From Spiroplasma sp. SV19 (GTDB lineage Bacteria > Bacillota_I > Bacilli_A > Mycoplasmatales > Mycoplasmataceae), in assembly GCF_030060925.1 (NCBI RefSeq), contig NZ_CP045455.1, positions 496,001 through 560,000 of the forward strand: 64,000 bases of DNA. The letters are read 5' to 3'. Positions 58,833 through 64,000 of the stretch are shown one piece after another (position 1 is the stretch's first letter; every line of letters starts with the position of its first letter). The notes beneath the pieces are model-generated. The model was not told the origin of the DNA. It worked only from the letters and a program-made list of their open reading frames with translations, and ran no database searches. Made by a program: the position numbers and the translations under genes.

Positions 58833-60801
58833 TTAGATTTTATTATCTGAGGTATAAACGTTTACACCTATTCCTGCTATTATTCTAGTTCCCATATTTG
58901 ACATTCCTTTTGGTCCATAATTTCCATTTTGAATATTAATAGGATTATTCATATCATTAGACAAATATATTTGTGCTGTATTATTAGATGCAAAAGTTAG
59001 TAAATAAAATACAATACCATCTGCTGTTGCAAAATAACTAGGTTGAAAATTTATTGTAATTGTGTAAGTAAAAATTATTGTATTTGGATCATCTAAGGAT
59101 ACAATGTTATATTTACTATTACCTGCATTAATGACCATAAATATTTTATTATTTGAACTAAAAATATAGGCGACATTTCAATTTCCTATTGGAGTATTTC
59201 AGTTATCAGAAGAATATATATTTGACCCATTACTTACATAAACTTTATTATTTGCTACTGCTATTCTAGCGTTATATTGTCCTCCACTTGGTAATGTTGC
59301 AATAGGAGTATTTGGATTATCAGAAGAGTATATTTTATCATTTTGTATTGTATATATTTTGTCTGTATCGTCAACTGCTATTTCTTTATACATTGAACTA
59401 GGAAATTTTACTATTGATGTATTTGGATCAATAATTTTATAAATATCATCATTTATTTGCATATATGCATTATTACTATTAGATGCTACTGATTCAACTT
59501 GAGTATTTGGAGTTCCACTATACAATGGTGTTGTAAAGGTGGTTGAATTGGTATATCAAATAATATATTAATTTTATTTTTCCTCTAATAAATGTACTTG
59601 CTTCTATTGCTAATATTTGTAATTCAATTATATTTTTCCTACTAATTCCTTTAATTTTGAAGTAGTAATATCTGATGTATCCATAGTTCAATCAACATTA
59701 ATTGTTGCTTGTGGATTGTATTTTTAATTTCATTATCAACATAACTAATAATTTCATTAACTACTATTTGCACATTGCTATCAGTTATATCACTAAATTT
59801 AGGAATTTATCTTCTTTATCTTGATCTATAAATGTAATAGTTGATAAATCAATTCTGAAATCATTTGTACCTGAAATTTTTATTTTATCTTCATCTGTAA
59901 TATATTCAATGCTAATATTTGGACCCGCAACCAATTTTATAAATATGTCTCTAATTAAATCTTTTTTAGGTTGCAAATTGTCTTCACCAATATACTTTTG
60001 ATTATTATAATCTCCACCCACTTTTACTACACTAGCTAAATCAGTCACATTTTTATTAAGTTCATTTATTGAGGGAACTATTATTTTATTAACAGTTTCC
60101 AATTTTTTTACATCACCAATATTTTTATTAATAGTCTTAATTTCAGTAGAATTATCTTTAATATTTTCTTCATTATCTTTTATTCTAAGTTCATGATCTG
60201 TTGTAATTTTATCTAATTCTTTTAAACCTTTAAGTATTATTTTATTTGTATTAGTATCTATATACGTTCCACCATTTACTAAAATTTCAACAATAGCATC
60301 CACCTCAAAAATAGTATAGTATGCTTCTAAATCAATTTCAGACAAATCTATTCCCTCTTGATCACAAAATCTAAACATCTTTTTTAAACTAGTTAAATTT
60401 GCTAAGGATTTACCATAAGTTGGTAATAGCCCTTGCCAAGTAACCATAGGGTCATTTTGTGATGAATAATTAATATCCCCTGAGTTTAAAGTTGCAGAAG
60501 TAAAAAACTCAATAGGAGATCTATTGAATGTTCAATGCTCAACAGTAATAAAAACCATATCTCTACATGTCTTTTTCAAAAATCTATCTTTAAATGTTTC
60601 AAATTTTAATTTTGAAAATGGATAATTCAAATAAGAATTAATCATATTTTGTGCACGTAAAGCAAACGTTTTAAATCATAAATCTAAATCACCTTTAAAA
60701 AATTTATTATACCTTGCAGGAACAGCAGTTATCTTTCCTGTTAATGGAAAAAAATCTGTATATGCCGTTAATGATACACCCTCTCATAATTCAGTTAACA
60801 T
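58833..60801 (-). pseudogene. Tail-fibre-like protein with beta-propeller-like repeats, five frameshifts
   Basis: Start at 60801 follows GGAGG. The first frame runs to 59785 (338 codons) and a second to 58833. In between, five single-base additions (about 59802, 59721, 59633, 59572, 59538) make one 657-residue frame, with the parts [26 protein letters not shown] and IQPPFTTPLYSGTPN reading smoothly. N-terminus is a capsid-binding or structural part; a coiled coil ([20 protein letters not shown]) follows. The C-terminal domain (about 430-657) has repeats such as IYSSDNPNTPI, IYSSDNWNTPI, IYKIIDPNTSI, typical of propeller blades. Likely host-binding fibre. Confidence 0.65.
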
Positions 60802-60812
60802 TCTAATACCTC

Positions 60813-62408
60813 CTATCACTTATTCTTTTTAGAATTTATTTTTTTAGTAATATATTTTTTACTACTTGATATACCTTTTCTTTTAATGAAATTCTTTAAA
60901 CTACCTTTTTCTCTAAATAATTTATATCCCTCAAAAAGTAAACCACCACCTAATAAACTTTGAAAAATACTTTCTTCTGCAGTTTTTTTAAGTTTATTTT
61001 TATTAAAGTTATTTTTAAACTCTTCTCTTATTTTTAAAATTTTTGCTATTGCTCTATAAATTTTAAAAGAGTCAAATACAACTTTTCTAACCGGGTCAGG
61101 TGCTAATGAAACTAAACTAAATAAGCCCCCACTTTCTGTTCCTCAACCAATAAATCATTCACTATTCATGTAATAAATAAATGGCTCTTTTGCTAAAACA
61201 AATTTTTCGGCTTTTATAGCAGTAGTCATTATTATAATTGGTTCATAATTTGGATTCTTATAATAAATAGTTAATGCAACTTCGCCAACAATAGATAATG
61301 GTTCAATACGAACTGCCAAAAATACATCTGATCCAAATGCGAAAGGTAATAATTTTCCTTTCTTAATTGCTTTTAATTCAAATTTGGAATATAACTTTTG
61401 TAATTTATTATGAACTTGTGAAATAATTTTCTGTTTAATAGATAAAATTCTTTTTTCAATTGGTGCTAATAATTTTTTAGTTATTTTTTTAATATAAAAA
61501 TTTGGATTAATATATGTTAGTATCTTATTAATTTTTTGAGTTGTGTTTCCTAAAAAATTAATTACTTTACTATTAAATATTTTTGCAGTTCTAACTGAAT
61601 TTGCATATAAAATTAAATTTTTTCCTATACCTGCTTTATGTAACTTATTCATAACATAATATCATTCATCAGTTGAAATTTTTGTTATTTGATCTGAGTT
61701 AAGTCCAAATTGACTAAGTATTTTATTTGCATATTTTTCTTTTAATCTAGGAATTTTTTGTAATAAATTAGGACTTATTTTTTGAATATTTTTTTCAATT
61801 TTTAATAAATCGTTTATGTGATTAAAACCATAATTTTTAAAACCATTGTAAAAATCTTTTCTTGCTAATTGTCCTAAACTATAAAGTACTGTTTCATTAG
61901 TTGTTTTTTTAGTAAAATTAAATAAGAACTTTTCTGATGTTAATATCTTTTTACCACTAACTTGTCTTACTATATCTTCTAAATTTTTTGCAGTTCTAAT
62001 ACCTAATTTGGTTAATAATTTTGTATTCTGTGCTAATTTCAATATTTTTGTAGTTCTATACCCACGAGTTAATTTTCCAATACCCACAACTGCAGGTAAC
62101 AAATTCAATGCTGTACTTTTTGTTGTAATACCATAAGTTAATTTGTCATAAATTTGATTAACAGCAAAATCTGTTAAAACTTCTACACCAAAAGATATAA
62201 ATGCGGCGGCGAAATTTGACAACCCTGCTCCTAAACCTATTGCGGATGCTAATCCTCCAGTAATTGTAGATAGTGCTAATGCTAAAACTTGAATTCCTAG
62301 AAACTTAAATAATTCTTTAAGAAAATCATCTTCTTGTTGTTTAATTGGAATTCTTACAGGTTTCGTTACCGGATATGCAGTAGCTGTGTTGCTTGTTCCA
62401 AGTGGCAT
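60813..62408 (-). CDS. Phage structural or internal membrane protein
   Basis: 531 residues, unrecognised. Pro-rich N-terminus, then two hydrophobic segments (LGIQVLALALSTITGGLASAIG; AAAFISFGVEVLTDFA), long basic helical stretches and a lysine-rich C-terminus (KKYITKKINSKKNKW). Ends in UGA Trp then TAG. Lies directly downstream of the capsid gene, 18 bases after its stop; no clear SD. Candidate tail-knob, internal head or ejected membrane-penetrating protein. Confidence 0.6.
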
Positions 62409-62426
62409 ATTTTAAAAGGAAAAAGA

Positions 62427-63668
62427 CTACTTACCAGTAGCCTTGTTTTTATCTACATTCTTATTACTTTTATTAGTATCCGATTTAGATACAGGTTCAC
62501 TATCTTGCATATCAGTTTTTACATCTTCATTGCTATTTTCATTTGATCCTGTATCATTTTCACTTTTTCCTTTTTTATCTGTTTTTCCTTTTGTTGGTGC
62601 AGGTGGCGGAGTTACTTTTGCAAAATCTATTGCAAACATTTCATCAGGAAAAATTGTTCCTGCACCTAATTTACCACTTCATCCAACTAAATGAGCCTCA
62701 GTTCTATCAATTTTTTTATCTCACATAAAGTCAAAAACATTACCTTTAATTAAATTTCCAACTTTAATAAACATAAATTCTACTGATTGAGTTCCCTCAA
62801 TAATTTCAATTTTATTAGTATTACCATAACTACTTTTTGCTGTCATTCCTTTTGTTGTAATTCCAACGTATGGTAAAAATATATCTTCATATAAATCAAA
62901 ACCGTTTAAATTTCCATATGAATCTTGTTGTAAATTTGTAACTGTTTGATTATAAACTGAAACTCAAATTTGATATCTTCTACGAAAATCAGGTGAAGTT
63001 GCAACTTTGTAATTAGTTTTATCTACAGTGACACCTGTTCTATACGGGTCTTGCACATTTTTTCCAGTTGCATCATTAATACCAATTCTTTTGATCTCTT
63101 CAATTTTTAAATCCATAAATCTTTGGAATTTATCAAAATCTTCAGCAATTTCTTGACGGGTATTACTTGCTAAATTTGTTTTTCATTCAAATGAATGTGT
63201 AGTAACTGGACCATCTCCACAATCTAAACCATCTTCAGTTTTTCCTGTCATTCATAATCCCATTGTTACACGACCTATTAGTTTTCTAACTTTATCTGCT
63301 TTTACTGATAATGATTGATCATTTAGTGCTTGAGGATTACCGTCTAAATTAAATTGCTGATATTCATTTTTATCTAATAAAACTGCTTTCGTTGAATACT
63401 CAGTATTGAAAGGTATTTTTAATTCCCCCTCTATATTACTTCATGCATTAACATCAACTGCTGATCTAGCCGCTTCTAATTCCTCATCTGCTCCTGCTTT
63501 AAAATAAATTAAACTCCCATTTTCAATTTTAATCCCTGTTTTTGCAGTTCATTGCATGATTGGACTTTCATTTAATTTTTTTGCTACAATCCCAGCAAAT
63601 TTATCTAAATATTTAATTTTTACTTTATCTAAACCGGGTGTTAATCTTATATCGTTTGGTGTTGGCAT
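62427..63668 (-). CDS. Major capsid protein candidate
   Basis: 413 residues. Begins MPTPNDIRLTPGLDKVKIK after AGGAGG. Length, position after a scaffold-like gene, and the segments GRVTMGLWMTGKTEDGLDCGD, DFDKFQRFMDLKIEEIKRIG and PYVGITTKGMTAKSSYG fit a HK97/phi29-like capsid, though no signature is decisive. The last 60 residues are a disordered Lys/Asp/Ser-rich tail (PPPAPTKGKTDKKGK... KNKATGK). Not frameshifted. Confidence 0.55.
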
Positions 63669-63681
63669 TTTCTATTCCTCC

Positions 63682-64000
63682 TTAAAAATATATTTTGTTT
63701 TTTTGCTCATCTTCAATATATGAAGCATCGTTATTTTTATCATCATCCGTTTTTACATTTGAGTTATCAATAACTCCCCCTGTATTAACAGGCTTTACTT
63801 TTAATAAGTCTTGATAATTGTTTTCAATTTGTGCTTTAATTACAGCAATATCTTCTTTTGAATCATACTTAGCCTTAAATAAAACAGTTTTAATATCTTC
63901 ATCGTTTGTTAAAGAATTAATATAGTTATTAATATCAATTTGCTTTAATTCTTCTGCTTGTTTTTCAGAAATGGATACTAATTCACTAATTCTTTTTTTC
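63682..64000 (-). CDS. Scaffold-like protein (cut by window edge)
   Basis: Only the C-terminal 105 residues are in the window; the frame is open to the edge. Charged, mostly helical (SISEKQAEELKQIDINN, AKYDSKEDIAVIKAQIENNYQD), then a disordered acidic tail. It stops 14 bases before the capsid start. Size and composition suit a scaffolding protein, by analogy with the phi29 gp7-gp8 order. Confidence 0.5.
   Translation of the reverse strand, partial: KKRISELVSISEKQAEELKQIDINNYINSLTNDEDIKTVLFKAKYDSKEDIAVIKAQIENNYQDLLKVKPVNTGGVIDNSNVKTDDDKNNDASYIEDEQKNKIYF

Overview
The window is a piece of a Spiroplasma chromosome. The DNA is very AT-rich, UGA is read as tryptophan throughout (most genes here are only continuous under the Mollicutes code, table 4), the lipoproteins have the short Spiroplasma-type signal peptide ending in a VVAC lipobox, and sugar uptake runs through PTS permeases. 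All calls below treat TGA as Trp and were made by reading the sequence; no database search was run.

Layout. 1-14.7 kb (minus strand) is one long housekeeping operon behind a good promoter at 14687-14715: pyrH, frr, uppS, cdsA, dxr, rseP, polC, era, recO, glyQS, dnaG (dnaG runs off the left edge). 14.8-19.6 kb holds an IS3-type transposase remnant, a frameshifted lipoprotein gene, a small membrane protein and an intact lipoprotein. 19.6-22.6 kb carries ffh and rny. 22.7-27.7 kb is an alpha-glucoside unit: GntR regulator, PTS EIICB and a GH31 glycosidase. 27.8-31.6 kb has a ferritin-like protein, an unusually long lgt and a DUF3137-like membrane protein. 31.6-36.1 kb is a trehalose operon (treC, treB, treR) preceded by a tiny membrane-protein gene that overlaps treR. 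36.4-40 kb is a pyruvate formate-lyase/formate channel pair in which pflB has lost its glycyl-radical C-terminus. 40-46.3 kb contains engB, an rRNA methyltransferase, two tandem Cys-rich paralogues (one broken, with an AAT microsatellite), pepV and hemW. 46.4-49.7 kb holds an Asn/Gln-rich membrane protein, a small membrane protein and a 5'-truncated BMP-type lipoprotein gene.

From 49.8 kb to the right edge the region is accessory: a UPF0236 transposase gene, then a tailed-phage prophage. It has a large terminase on the plus strand and, on the minus strand, scaffold-like, major capsid-like, membrane, tail-fibre (with beta-propeller-like repeats), membrane/coiled-coil, portal-like and large tail-like genes. 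Between terminase and tail genes lies a switch-like region: a Panacea-domain (DUF4065) gene, a remnant of a second terminase, a GC-rich palindromic island and a two-TM membrane protein.

The prophage differs from the core in one clear way. Its fibre, tail, portal-like and Panacea genes can each be restored to one continuous reading frame by adding single bases, usually in homopolymers (eleven one-base deletions in about 8 kb), whereas the roughly 15 kb of core operon and most other chromosomal genes need none. Either the prophage is decaying by slippage or the assembly is unpolished there; the answer decides whether several of these genes are live.
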